NCBI RefSeq assembly: GCF_000212735.1 | Contig: NC_015510.1 | Location: forward strand, 3,002,315 to 3,066,314 | Origin: Haliscomenobacter hydrossis DSM 1100 | Lineage (GTDB): Bacteria > Bacteroidota > Bacteroidia > Chitinophagales > Saprospiraceae | DNA length: 64,000 nt | Reading direction: 5' to 3' | In this document: piece by piece, positions 16,960-26,573 of the stretch | Layout of the letters: every line of letters begins with the position of its first letter | How positions within the stretch are numbered: the stretch's first letter is position 1 | Position numbers and translations under genes: made by a program | Notes under the pieces: generated by a model | Told to the model about the DNA's origin: nothing | The model's input: the letters and a program-made list of their open reading frames with translations, nothing else | Databases searched by the model: none

Positions 16960-18693
16960 ATGAGACTATTTTCCTCCATATTACTCTTCTGTTGTTTTAT
17001 TGCTTCCTTACCCGGACAAAACCTCGCGCGTAAAGTCAGTTTTTCCTATAACCGCATCCCCCTTAAGCGGGTGCTTGATGATGTTTCTGCCGATTTCGAC
17101 GTCTACTTTGTCTATAGCCCGGAATACATCCCCATTACCCAACCCGTTAGCGTCAGTGTTTCGAATGTAGCCCTCTCTGAGGCGCTGGATAAATTATTTG
17201 ATCCATTGCCCATCGCCTACAAACCCATCGGTGGGCAAATCGTATTGCGCCCGGTGGAAAAAAACCCTCCACCGCGCATTACCAATAAAACGATCCCCAA
17301 AGAAATTGACCAGCAAAGTCCCTTGTATGCCGATCCCAGGATGGAGGAAATCATTGCGGAACGCAAAAAACGCTGGGCCGGGAGCTCGCCCACCATTTCT
17401 GGCCGCCCTACCCCCCAGCAACTCAATCAATCAGCGACCTCCAAAAAAACGGAAGACTTGCAAGCCACCCGTTTTGAACCCATCATAATTGAATCTACCG
17501 CCAGCATTGAAGAAGAAGTGGCGGCGCCAGTTTTCGTCAGCAGTACCGCCGATACTCTTAGTGTGGTGGAAAAAAAGAAACCCGTTTCCCGTTTGGCTCA
17601 AATATCATTGTTGCCGTTTTTGGGCACCAATTTCACTGAAAGCGCCCGCATGACCAACCGCGTATCAGTTAACTTACTGTGGGGACGCAACGGAGGCGTA
17701 GAAGGACTGGAGATTGGCGGGCTGATGAATTCCATCCGCAATGATGTACATGGCATTCAAATTGCGGGCTTGGGCAATACCGTGGGGGATGATGTATTTG
17801 GAACACAAGCGTCAGGTTTATTTAATGTTGCCCGCGATTCATTGATTGGCATTCAGGGCAGCGGTTTGTTCAATATTTTGGGTCAGGGCTACGCGGTGCA
17901 AGGTGCGGGTTTGTTTAACGTGGCCAATCACGATTTTGCGGGCATCCAGGCTGCTGGATTGTTTAATGTTGCGGGTAGAGATTCCCGAGCCGTTCAACTT
18001 GCGGGTTTATTCAATGTCAGCGGTGGAAAATCGCGTCTACAAGTCAGTCCGCTGTTCAACGTAGCCAAGGATGTGGAAAATGGCCAGGTCAGCGCCATCA
18101 TCAATGTTGCCCGTAGAGTAAACGGGGTACAGATCGGCTTGATCAACGTAGCTGATACCGTAAAAGGGGTCACCATTGGCCTCCTCAATCTGGTGCGCCA
18201 GGGCTACAATCGGGTCGAAATTTCAGCCAGTGAATCTTTTTATGGAAATTTAGCTTTTAAAATAGGGGTCAAACCATTTTACAACATCTTCTATCTGGGA
18301 GCGCGGATAAGCGAGTCCAATAACTCATCCAACAACGGCGAGAACATCAAAGAGCTGACCTGGGGATTGGGTTACGGAATCGGTACCGCCTTCAATTTGG
18401 GTAAAAGAACCCTTAGCAATTTGGAACTGATCAGCATTAAAATAAACGAGCGCGAAGGTTGGACCAAACCGCTGCATCAATTGCACCAATTTCGCTGGTT
18501 GTTTGACTGGCGCCTGGGACGAAGGATGAGTATATACATGGGGCCAACTGCCAACCTTCTGGTGTCCAGTCGCAAGGATCCTGAATTGGGCACCGGAGGT
18601 AGTGAACTCGTTCCAAAAACCTTGTACGACAAGGTGGATGCCAACAAACGCAGCCAGGGCTGGATCGGTTTCAATGCAGGTATTCGCCTGTAA
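16960..18693 (+). CDS. STN-domain protein with LA_2272-type surface repeats
   Basis: 577 residues. A signal peptide (about 1-20, ending LPGQ) is followed by an STN domain (about 25-97; KVSFSYNRIPLKRVLDDVSADFDVYFVYS). A long linker leads to about ten degenerate repeats (about 230-410) with the core G-x-Q-x-x-GLFNVA, as in LA_2272 family surface proteins. The last 170 residues read as alternating strands, like a small barrel. STN domains normally head TonB receptors and talk to FecR; no TonB plug or 22-strand barrel is visible. Position and domain suggest that this is the sensor for the sigma/FecR pair upstream, 38 bp away. Function is inferred from neighbours. Confidence 0.8.
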   Translation: MRLFSSILLFCCFIASLPGQNLARKVSFSYNRIPLKRVLDDVSADFDVYFVYSPEYIPITQPVSVSVSNVALSEALDKLFDPLPIAYKPIGGQIVLRPVEKNPPPRITNKTIPKEIDQQSPLYADPRMEEIIAERKKRWAGSSPTISGRPTPQQLNQSATSKKTEDLQATRFEPIIIESTASIEEEVAAPVFVSSTADTLSVVEKKKPVSRLAQISLLPFLGTNFTESARMTNRVSVNLLWGRNGGVEGLEIGGLMNSIRNDVHGIQIAGLGNTVGDDVFGTQASGLFNVARDSLIGIQGSGLFNILGQGYAVQGAGLFNVANHDFAGIQAAGLFNVAGRDSRAVQLAGLFNVSGGKSRLQVSPLFNVAKDVENGQVSAIINVARRVNGVQIGLINVADTVKGVTIGLLNLVRQGYNRVEISASESFYGNLAFKIGVKPFYNIFYLGARISESNNSSNNGENIKELTWGLGYGIGTAFNLGKRTLSNLELISIKINEREGWTKPLHQLHQFRWLFDWRLGRRMSIYMGPTANLLVSSRKDPELGTGGSELVPKTLYDKVDANKRSQGWIGFNAGIRL

Positions 18694-18842
18694 TAAAGAG
18701 GGGTAACCCCTAAAATCACCATTTTTTTACACTGACATTACTGAATTGCAGGCGGGTACGGCCCATTTGGCAAAAAGGGGTTTTGTTTGCCCCCACCCTT
18801 CAGTATTTGTTGTCTAATTCATGATCTAAAAAGCTCAACATT

Positions 18843-19418
18843 ATGAAAAGCTTCATTATTGCCACGGTTATGCTCCTTTCTTGCGGGGCAATTTTTGCAC
18901 AGGAACAAACCCTTTTTGGCCGTACGCACGTCACTGGCGGTTTTGGCGGCCCCATTTTTGAATATGGCCTCAACAACAAACTTGGCACCTCCGTTGGTGG
19001 GGGTGGTGGGGTTGTATTGAAACATTTCTTCATCGGCGGTTATGGAATCGGAAGTGTAGATTTTGAGTACCTGCGCAACAACAACGACCTGGAAAAAATC
19101 GATATCGGCCACGGCGGACTTTGGCTGGGCTTTACTGTACCAACCGACAAATTGATTCACCTCTACGCCAGTGGTCGCTTTGGCTGGGGAGCGGTAAACA
19201 TTCCGGTAGATGACCCCAATTTCGATTTTGAAGATGCCGACCAGATTTTTGCCATGACCCCCGAGGCTGGCCTGGAGCTCAACATCGCTCGCTGGTTCAG
19301 AGTAGCCGGTACGGTAGGATACCGCTTCATGTACGGTGCCAACCAAAACCGCGGCTATTCCAACGAAGATTTTAGTGGAGCGCACTGGGGACTGACCCTA
19401 CGCTTTGGAGGATTTTAA
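18843..19418 (+). CDS. outer-membrane beta-barrel protein
   Basis: 191 residues. A clear signal peptide (MKSFIIATVMLLSCGAIFAQ) precedes a glycine- and aromatic-rich region with alternating hydrophobic strands (GGFGGPIFEYGLNNKLGTSV, HGGLWLGFTVPTDKLIHLYA, RVAGTVGYRFMY). It ends in WGLTLRFGGF, whose terminal F suits recognition by the BAM machinery. About eight strands fit the length. No specific family recognised. It lies 149 bp after the STN protein and might belong to the same regulon, which is a guess. Confidence 0.7.
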   Translation: MKSFIIATVMLLSCGAIFAQEQTLFGRTHVTGGFGGPIFEYGLNNKLGTSVGGGGGVVLKHFFIGGYGIGSVDFEYLRNNNDLEKIDIGHGGLWLGFTVPTDKLIHLYASGRFGWGAVNIPVDDPNFDFEDADQIFAMTPEAGLELNIARWFRVAGTVGYRFMYGANQNRGYSNEDFSGAHWGLTLRFGGF

Positions 19419-19473
19419 ACATTAATTTTGTAAGAGACAACCCGTTTTTTCTGTTATTAAACACCTGACTGTT

Positions 19474-20205
19474 ATGAAAAGGATCTTGTTTTGGACCGTC
19501 GGCCTTGCGCTGACCTTAACGCAGTTTTCCTGCGATTTTGATTTTGATGACGACATTGGCCCATGTATTCGTGGCAATGGCAACACCGTATCTCGAGACT
19601 TAAACTTGCCCGACTTTACGGGCGTCGACCTCGACATTTCGGCAGAAGTCATCATTACACAAGGTGACAATTTCAAAGTTACCGTAGAAGGAGAATCGAA
19701 CATCATCGCTGAACTGGAAACAGACGTACGGAATGGGATTTGGGAAATCGACTTTGACCGCTGTGTGCGGGACATGGACGAATTGACCATCTTCATCACC
19801 ATGCCTAGAGTACGCTCGCTTAGCATCAGTGGCTCGGGCATCATCACCAGCACCAACATCATGGAGGTAGACGACATCGATTTGAGCATTTCAGGCTCGG
19901 GTAAAATTGATGTGGGCCTAGACGCCGATGACATCTCCAGCCGGATTAGTGGCTCGGGCAGGGTCGTGTTGGAAGGTGAGTCCAACAGCGTGGAACATAC
20001 CGTAAGTGGTTCCGGCGATTTATTCGCCTTCTTGCTGCAAACCCGTGATGCGGATATCCGGGTAAGTGGCAGCGGGAACTCTGAAATTAAGGTAAGTGAT
20101 AACCTGAATGTACGAATTTCCGGCTCTGGCGACGTATACTATCGCGGCAAGCCTCAGGTAGAGGTGAGTGTGTCGGGGTCTGGGAAGTTGGTGAACGCTA
20201 ATTAA
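19474..20205 (+). CDS. head GIN domain (DUF2807) lipoprotein
   Basis: 243 residues. A lipoprotein-type signal ends at the Cys in LTQFSC (about residue 20), followed by the acidic DFDFDDD. The DUF2807 domain fills the rest as a right-handed beta-helix: VSRDLNLPDFTGVDLDISAEVIITQG at its start, then seven or more SGSG turns (SISGSG, RISGSG, TVSGSG, RVSGSG, SVSGSG). Members are common and poorly characterised in Bacteroidota and are thought to be surface adhesion or sensing proteins. The stop is followed directly by a GTGAAAA hairpin. Confidence 0.85.
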   Translation: MKRILFWTVGLALTLTQFSCDFDFDDDIGPCIRGNGNTVSRDLNLPDFTGVDLDISAEVIITQGDNFKVTVEGESNIIAELETDVRNGIWEIDFDRCVRDMDELTIFITMPRVRSLSISGSGIITSTNIMEVDDIDLSISGSGKIDVGLDADDISSRISGSGRVVLEGESNSVEHTVSGSGDLFAFLLQTRDADIRVSGSGNSEIKVSDNLNVRISGSGDVYYRGKPQVEVSVSGSGKLVNAN

Positions 20206-20274
20206 GTGAAAAACTAAAAGTGAAAAGTGAAAAGCAAATATATTATTCACTTTTCACTTTTCACTTTTCACTTA
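20205..20274. repeat. GTGAAAA-repeat hairpin between convergent genes
   Basis: The left arm (20205-20234) holds about three GTGAAAA units and the right arm (20246-20274) four TTTTCAC units, with a short AT-rich loop. It sits between the stops of two convergent genes and could serve as a bidirectional terminator. The same unit makes a much larger hairpin at 61281-61391. Confidence 0.75.
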
Positions 20275-21726
20275 AATCGCGTTCGCGATCGCCTCATCAA
20301 TTACCTCCTGCGGAATGCCGGTTGGGCACGCAAAGTCGGTTTTGGCAATATTGGCCTGGGCTTCAATGGCTTTCCAGCCACCTTTGATGTCAATCAGGTT
20401 TTCGAAACCACGGGCACGCAGAATGGATGCAAAAACCATCGAGCGATAGCCACCACCGCAGTGCAGGTAATACGTATTTTGTGGACTCAGCTTGTGCATG
20501 TTGTTGTTGATGTAGTCCAACGGAATATTCTCTGCAGCCAACGCATGTTGCGAGATGAATTCGGTAGGTTTGCGTACATCGATCAGGTTGTCGACCTCAC
20601 CGGCGGCCATCCGGGCGGCCAGTTCATCGGCCTCGATGGATTCGATGGTATCCAATTCTTTACCCGCGGCTTTCCACGCTTCGATGCCTCCCTGGAGGTA
20701 ACCCAGGGTGTTGTCGTACCCTACCCGGGCCAAACGGGTCACCACTTCCTCTTCCCGTCCTTCTGGTGTAACCAGCACAATTGGCTGTTTCAAGTCCGGA
20801 ATCAGTGCACCCACCCAGGGAGCAAAGCTGCCATCGATGCCAATAAAGATCGAATTGGGTACAAAACCAGTTTTGAACTCTTGCTCGTTGCGCACATCCA
20901 GCACCAGGGCACCTTCTGCTTCTACAATCAATTCCAGTTCGTCGGCACTGATGGGCGTCGCACCGCGTTGCAACACATCGTCGATGCTGTCGTAGCCCGA
21001 CTTGTTCATCTTCGCGTTTTTGGCAAAATATTGGGGCGGCGGCGCCAAGCCAGCGGTTACTTCCTTGATGAACTCGCCCTTGCTCATATCGGCACGCAAA
21101 GCGTAGTTGGTTTGTTTTTGGCGACCCAGGGTATCCCAGGTTTCTTTGCTCATGTTTTTGCCACAGGCCGAACCAGCACCGTGTCCGGGATAGACCAGTA
21201 CTTCATCGGGCAATGTCATGATTTTTTCGCGTAGGCTATCGTACAACCAACCAGCCAGGTCTTCCTGGGTAACTTCGCCCGATTTTTGGGCCAGGTCGGG
21301 GCGGCCTACATCACCAATGAACAGGGTATCACCCGTAAAAATGGCAAATTCTTTACCCGCTTCATCCTTCAACAAATAGGTGGTGCTTTCAGGCGTGTGG
21401 CCTGGCGTATGCAGTACTTTGAAACTTATTTTGCCCAGGGTCAACACTTCTCCGTCTTTGGCCTGGTGAATGTCAAAAGTAGTATTGGCAGTAGGGCCAT
21501 ACACGATGGTTGCTCCCGTTTTTTCGGCCAAATCAATGTGGCCAGAAACGAAGTCAGCGTGAAAGTGGGTCTCAAAAATGTATTTGAGCTTGGCGCCATT
21601 TTCAGCCAATTTTTCCAGGTAAGGCTTGGTTTCACGCAGGGGGTCGATGATGATCGCCTCGCCTTCACTTTCAATATAATACGCTGCCTCAGCCAGGCAA
21701 CCGGTATAGATTTGCTCTACTTTCAT
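20272..21726 (-). CDS. persulfide dioxygenase-rhodanese fusion (CstB-like)
   Basis: 484 residues. The N-terminal metallo-beta-lactamase domain (about 1-245) carries the ETHE1-type iron site H54-x-H56-x-D58 and HTPGHTPES. It is followed by a first rhodanese module (about 265-360), whose active loop reads VTPEGREEE and lacks a cysteine, and a second rhodanese (about 375-465) with an intact loop HCGGGYRS (Cys423). This order (dioxygenase, inactive rhodanese, active rhodanese) is that of Staphylococcus CstB, which converts persulfides to sulfite and thiosulfate. It probably detoxifies sulfide-derived persulfides in the cytoplasm. A palindrome lies 28 bp upstream of its start. Confidence 0.9.
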   Translation of the reverse strand: MKVEQIYTGCLAEAAYYIESEGEAIIIDPLRETKPYLEKLAENGAKLKYIFETHFHADFVSGHIDLAEKTGATIVYGPTANTTFDIHQAKDGEVLTLGKISFKVLHTPGHTPESTTYLLKDEAGKEFAIFTGDTLFIGDVGRPDLAQKSGEVTQEDLAGWLYDSLREKIMTLPDEVLVYPGHGAGSACGKNMSKETWDTLGRQKQTNYALRADMSKGEFIKEVTAGLAPPPQYFAKNAKMNKSGYDSIDDVLQRGATPISADELELIVEAEGALVLDVRNEQEFKTGFVPNSIFIGIDGSFAPWVGALIPDLKQPIVLVTPEGREEEVVTRLARVGYDNTLGYLQGGIEAWKAAGKELDTIESIEADELAARMAAGEVDNLIDVRKPTEFISQHALAAENIPLDYINNNMHKLSPQNTYYLHCGGGYRSMVFASILRARGFENLIDIKGGWKAIEAQANIAKTDFACPTGIPQEVIDEAIANAI

Positions 21727-21753
21727 GCGGTAGTAACTTTAGAGATGATACGA

Positions 21754-21777
21754 AAATATGAATGTTCGTTCATATTT
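21754..21777. promoter_or_regulatory. palindromic operator candidate upstream of the CstB-like gene
   Basis: AAATATGAA and TTCATATTT are perfect 9-bp arms around a 6-bp TGTTCG spacer, 28 bp before the start codon. The ATATGAAC/GTTCATAT form resembles operators of ArsR-family repressors, some of which sense persulfides in other bacteria. No repressor gene is in the window. Confidence 0.45.
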
Positions 21778-21914
21778 CCCAGAACAACGTAAAGTTTATT
21801 CTGGTTGAACGGGGACAAAATTAGGCGGGCTGCGGATGGGGTACAGTGATCTAGTTCACATTGCGGTTTGTTTTTTTCAACGCGATTATTTTTTGATTTG
21901 GCTGCGCCAAATCG

Positions 21915-22036
21915 TTTTTTCACCACGACGTCACGACGAAACGACGTTTTTCGCGCTGCGCGCTTATGGACACGACGCAAAGCGTCGTGTTTGGCGGAGC
22001 CTAACGTCGTTTCGTCGTGACGTCGTGGTGAAAAAA
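21915..22036. repeat. CACGACG-type palindrome in a divergent promoter region
   Basis: Perfect 32-bp arms (21915-21946 and 22005-22036, starting TTTTTTCACCACGACGTCAC) enclose smaller hairpins (CGCGCTGCGCGC, CGACGCAAAGCGTCG). Flanking GCAGCGAAGCTGC is part of the family. It occupies most of the 442-bp gap between two divergently read genes. Relatives lie at 30379-30490 and 47810-48062. Confidence 0.85.
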
Positions 22037-22168
22037 AACAAGCAGCGAAGCTGCGTTTAAAAGTTATTGATTTAACGTTAGCTAGCCAACACTTTGACCG
22101 TATAAGCAGCGTCCCCAAACCAAATCCTATCTATCTTGCGTTAGCAATTGCGAAACCGGCTATGGACT

Positions 22169-25100
22169 ATGAGGGAGTGGCGTATAATTGTCGTTTGTTT
22201 TGGCTTGCTGAGCGTTTTGCCCGGGCAGGCTCAACAATCGCCACAAAGCAATTGGCGGCGCATTCAACTCCAGACTTGTGCTGCTCCAGGGCCACTCGAC
22301 ACCCTCCTCATCCTACCGCATACCGTCCAAATCAGAGAGATCAACAGCCAAAGAATCATCGATACTTCCTGGTACCGCGTCCAATTCAACCTGCTGGTTT
22401 GGAGAGTGGATACGACTCAGCTCCAGCCACCCTTTGAGCTCACTTACCGCACCCTCCCCGCTTCCCTCTCCCAAAGTTGGCAGCTACTGGATACCTCCCG
22501 CCTACGCCAACCCGGTATCCTGGGCGGTACCCGCATCGCCATCCGTAACGAAGCCGCCCTGATCGATTTTCGGCAATTGAACTACAGTGGCAACTTTTCA
22601 CGGGGCATTTCCCTCGGCAATCGCCAGGATTTGGTGCTCAACTCCAGTTTCAACCTGCAATTGGCCGGAGACCTGGGCGATGGCGTACAAATCCTCGCGG
22701 CCATTTCTGACGAAAGTATCCCCTTACAACCCGAAGGCAACACCGTGCAACTGCAAGAGCTGGACCGCGTTTTTGTGCAACTGCGCAAAAAAGACACCCA
22801 ACTGACGGCAGGCGACTACGAGCTGAATCGCCCGGAGAGTTATTTCATGAATTATTACAAAAAACTGCAAGGGGCGACCTATGGGCAAAAAGCCAAACTC
22901 GGCTCGAAAGGTATCCTGCAAAACAGCGCCAGTGTAGCGGTATCGCGCGGTAAATTTTCCCGCAACATCATCACCCCCGGCGAAGGCAATCAGGGGCCTT
23001 ATAAACTGCGCGGCCCCAACAACGAACGGTTCATCATCGTACTTTCAGGGACTGAAAAAGTGTGGCTCAACGGCCAACGCATGCAACGTGGGCAAGACCT
23101 GGACTACATCGTAGACTACAATCGGGGCGAAATCAGCTTTACTTCCCGCCACCTGATCAGCCGTGAAAGCCGCATCATCGTGGAATTTGAATACGCCGAT
23201 CAAAATTACCTGCGCACCCTCGTCGCCGCTGGGGTGCAGTACCAGACCCCTATCCTGCGCACCTACGTCAATTTGTACCAGGAACAAGACAGCCGCAGTT
23301 CCACCGGAGGTTTATCGATCGGAGAAGTCGAGCGGGAAGCGCTGCAATTGGCGGGCGACGATCCGGCCAAAGCGGTGGCCTCGGGCTTGCGGCGGCAGGA
23401 TGAATTTGTGGCGAGTCGGGTGTTTTACGAGCAGCGCGATACCCTGCTGGCCTGTGGCCAACGCGACTCCATCCTGGTATTCAGCAATAATCCTCAAAAA
23501 GCCAAATACACCGCCAGTTTCAGCTACCTGGGTCCCAACCAGGGGCACTACCTCCTGGCACCCGCCCAAACGGCCAACGAAAGGGTCTACATCTGGGTGC
23601 CGCCCGATCCCATTACCTGTGCGCCCCAGGGAGAATACGCACCCGTGATCGCCCTCAGCACCCCCCAGCAGCAACGCATGGTCACCGTCGGGCAGCAGTG
23701 GACGCCCAATGAAAATACCGCCTTACACACCGAGGTCGCGCTCTCGCATTACGACCGCAACCGCTTCTCCGCATTCGACCAGCAAGATGACGCGGGCTGG
23801 GCCGCTTTTACCCAGTTCCGCAAGCGGGTTTTGTTGGGCAAAAAAACCGCCGCCCCGGAGATGAACCTGCGCCTGAGTTACGAAGCGGTACAGCGCAATT
23901 TCCGCAGTTTGAATCCCTACCGCAATCCCGAGTTTTTACGCGACTGGAGCTTGGCCGATTTTCAGGGTGTCGGTACGGTGCAGGCCGCCAATGAACAGAT
24001 TGCCCGCCTGGAATGGAACCTGAGCCGCGCTGGCTTGGGCAGCATCAGTTATGGCTTTAACACTTTTTTGCGCGAAAACCAGTATCGGGGCACCCGCCAC
24101 GACCTGAGCGGCGAAGGCACCTGGCGCGGCTGGCAACTCAAGGGTTTGGCCAGTAGCCTACAAGCCGATGCCGCAGGTGAAGAGCGGCGGTTTTTTCGCC
24201 CGCAATTGAGTGTCGATAAGGTGTTTAAAAAACTAAAAAACTGGTCGCTGGGTTGGGCTGGCGAGGGCGAACAAAACGACCGCTACGCTCGGACGCAGGA
24301 TTCCTTGACGGGCAGCAGTTTTCGTTATTTCAGCCAACGTTTGTACGTCAAAAGCCCGGAGAGCAAAAAATGGGAAAGTGGCCTGGAGTACGTCTCCCGC
24401 AACGATACCCGCCCCATCGAAGGCACTTACCGCCCGCTGACCAGCGCGCAGGAGTGGCGCTGGAACACCAGGCTGCAATTCAAACAGGCTTTTGGACTGA
24501 ATGGCAACCTGACGTACCGCAGTTTGCAGAGTTTTCAACAGCAGTCCAATGCCAATACGGGCAATACCCTGCTGGGGCGTATCGACCTGAATACCGCCAT
24601 CTGGAAAGGTCTGGCGCGGGCGACGACCACGTACGAACTGGGCTCGGGGCAGGAACCCAAACTCGAATTCACCTACATCCGCGTAGCCCCGGGCGAAGGG
24701 GTGTACATTTGGCAGGATTCCTTGTACAACGGAGACGGCATCATCCAACCGAATGAAATGGACATCGCGCCGTTTCAAGACCAGGCCAATTACATCCGGG
24801 TGGCCACCATTACCGATCAGTACATCCGCAACAATTACGTCAACTGGAACCAAAGTGTGAACCTCGACCCCCGGGCGCGTTGGTTCAATGCCAAAACCGG
24901 ACTCAAAAGTTACCTCAAAACCCTGGCCTTCCAGTCTTCCTGGCGCATCAGCCGCAAAGTGCAGGACAATGAACAGGCGCTGAGCTGGAACCCGCTGGCC
25001 CTCAATCTGAGCGATACCAATCTGGTGGCCGCCAGCGCCAATGGCCGCCACGTACTGTTCATCAACCGCGCCAGCCCCAAGTGGGAAATCCAGGTAGGCA

Positions 25101-25678
25101 ATACCGATACGCGCAGCAAACTGGTGCAAACCACGGGTTTCGAAAGCCGATCCTTGCGCGAGTACTTCGTACAAGGGCGCTGGAACCTCAACAAAGTGCT
25201 CAGCCTGCGCCTGAATGTAGCCCGTGGCCTGCGCACAGCCGACTCCGAACTGTTCAACAACAAAGACTTTCGCCTGCAATTTCAAAAATGGGAACCGCAA
25301 CTGACCTGGCAACCGGCCAGCGATTTCCGCAGCATTTTTCAATACCGCTACCAAACGGACCAAAATACCCTGGAACAAACACCCACGGGGGCTACGCAGC
25401 ACGATTTGAGTGTGGATTTCACGTATTCAAAAGCGGCCAAGTCGGCCCTGCGCAGCAAAATTTCCTGGGTAAACATCGATTTCCGGGGAATGGCCAATTC
25501 ACCGACGGGTTTCGCGATTTTGAATGGCTTACAGCCAGGAACGAACTGGTTGTGGAACCTGAGTCTGGATCGGCAGATTGCGAAAAATTTGCAGTTGCGG
25601 TTTAGTTATGAGGGGCGAAAAACGGGGGAGGCGAAGGCTGTGCATGTGGGAAGGGTGCAGGTTGGGGCGGTGTTTTGA
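22169..25678 (+). CDS. very large outer-membrane or periplasmic protein, function unknown
   Basis: 1169 residues from ATG 22169 (an in-frame TTG at 22148 would add 7). The signal peptide ends near LLSVLPGQAQ. A conserved-looking N-terminal region (about 125-380) contains NFSRGISLGNRQDLVLNSSF, LAGDLGDGVQILAAISDESI, TAGDYELNRPESYFMNYYKK and KVWLNGQRMQRGQDLDYIVD. The remainder alternates strands with many Arg, Gln and Trp residues, as in large barrels. I do not recognise a named family; similar proteins exist widely in Bacteroidota as hypothetical envelope proteins. It stands alone, with no operon partner. Base composition is that of the core genome. Confidence 0.65.
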   Translation: MREWRIIVVCFGLLSVLPGQAQQSPQSNWRRIQLQTCAAPGPLDTLLILPHTVQIREINSQRIIDTSWYRVQFNLLVWRVDTTQLQPPFELTYRTLPASLSQSWQLLDTSRLRQPGILGGTRIAIRNEAALIDFRQLNYSGNFSRGISLGNRQDLVLNSSFNLQLAGDLGDGVQILAAISDESIPLQPEGNTVQLQELDRVFVQLRKKDTQLTAGDYELNRPESYFMNYYKKLQGATYGQKAKLGSKGILQNSASVAVSRGKFSRNIITPGEGNQGPYKLRGPNNERFIIVLSGTEKVWLNGQRMQRGQDLDYIVDYNRGEISFTSRHLISRESRIIVEFEYADQNYLRTLVAAGVQYQTPILRTYVNLYQEQDSRSSTGGLSIGEVEREALQLAGDDPAKAVASGLRRQDEFVASRVFYEQRDTLLACGQRDSILVFSNNPQKAKYTASFSYLGPNQGHYLLAPAQTANERVYIWVPPDPITCAPQGEYAPVIALSTPQQQRMVTVGQQWTPNENTALHTEVALSHYDRNRFSAFDQQDDAGWAAFTQFRKRVLLGKKTAAPEMNLRLSYEAVQRNFRSLNPYRNPEFLRDWSLADFQGVGTVQAANEQIARLEWNLSRAGLGSISYGFNTFLRENQYRGTRHDLSGEGTWRGWQLKGLASSLQADAAGEERRFFRPQLSVDKVFKKLKNWSLGWAGEGEQNDRYARTQDSLTGSSFRYFSQRLYVKSPESKKWESGLEYVSRNDTRPIEGTYRPLTSAQEWRWNTRLQFKQAFGLNGNLTYRSLQSFQQQSNANTGNTLLGRIDLNTAIWKGLARATTTYELGSGQEPKLEFTYIRVAPGEGVYIWQDSLYNGDGIIQPNEMDIAPFQDQANYIRVATITDQYIRNNYVNWNQSVNLDPRARWFNAKTGLKSYLKTLAFQSSWRISRKVQDNEQALSWNPLALNLSDTNLVAASANGRHVLFINRASPKWEIQVGNTDTRSKLVQTTGFESRSLREYFVQGRWNLNKVLSLRLNVARGLRTADSELFNNKDFRLQFQKWEPQLTWQPASDFRSIFQYRYQTDQNTLEQTPTGATQHDLSVDFTYSKAAKSALRSKISWVNIDFRGMANSPTGFAILNGLQPGTNWLWNLSLDRQIAKNLQLRFSYEGRKTGEAKAVHVGRVQVGAVF

Positions 25679-25723
25679 GGGGTGTGGGTATTTGATTGAC
25701 GTTCACAGACCCAGTGCCGACGT

Positions 25724-26573
25724 TTAGGAGGCATTGTCGTTCTGCACATTGTTCTGCTGTATAAATTTTTCTTGAAACTCGCCAAATTTTCTCATTGATT
25801 CTTCTTTTTCAAAAATGATAATTAGGTGACCTTTACACCTCGTCAATCCAATATAAAAAACTTCTGCCACATTCTCTTGAAATATTATCCCATCCAACTC
25901 AGTTAAAATTATAATGTCATTTTCAAGCCCTTTGAATGATTGAATTGTAGAACAGAAAACTGCATTTTTTTTATTTCTTAAGTTTATATCACGTACTATT
26001 TCATAACGACCAATAATCACAGATGGAGATTTAAAAATACTTTTTACTGGTGGATATGATGGCCCTTTTCTCTCTCCTTGCCGAGGAGTTAAAATTGTAA
26101 TATTTTTGAAAGGTATATTTTCTTTTTGAAATAAAGTATCTAATATCTCCTCTAACGAATTTTCTAATGATTGTTTTGCAATAATGATTTCAGGAACTCT
26201 ATCTATTTTAACTAAGCTCTCTGGCTTATCTCGACTTTTATAGAAAGGAAGTGATAGGTTGTGTATACTTTTAGTGTTTCTGCAATTGAAATTTAATTGA
26301 TATGGCTTAATATCCTCTAGGATTGGTATGGAGTCTTCCCCTTTGAAATAAATTTTTTGATTATCATCATAAAATATGTAAAGAATAAAATTAGCTTCGA
26401 TAATTTCGGATATGTTTTTCCAATACTCCTCAGGTATATCTTGGCCTTCATCAATAATAAAAGAGTCAAATAATAGATTATCAACTTCTTTCCTTCGGAA
26501 AAATTCTGTCATTGTCATAACTGTGATATCCAATTTTTTCAACTTTGAATTCAACCATTCACATAATGCTTTA
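25724..26573 (-). pseudogene. NERD/UvrD-like helicase gene, 3' (C-terminal) fragment
   Basis: This is the second half of a gene cut by the IS element at 26574-27444. The frame carries superfamily 1 helicase motifs: Walker B FIIDEGQDIPEEYW, motif III/IV-like PYQLNFNCRNTKSI, motif V VFCSTIQSFKGLENDIIILTELD, and motif VI EVFYIGLTRCKGHLIIIFEK. An ATG at 26554 opens it, but that is an internal methionine. Codons upstream of it (SKALCEWL) join perfectly to the N-terminal fragment when the IS and one TTA copy are removed. The intact gene would encode 553 residues. The DNA is markedly AT-rich. Confidence 0.88.

Noticed and set aside
20227..21234. 335-codon plus-strand frame over the CstB-like gene
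   Set aside because: Antisense to a gene with intact catalytic motifs; starts inside the GTGAAAA hairpin.
24233..25402. 389-codon antisense frame inside the large envelope gene
   Set aside because: Shadow of the sense gene; reads as compositionally biased Gly/Val/Phe/Gln-rich sequence without domain motifs.
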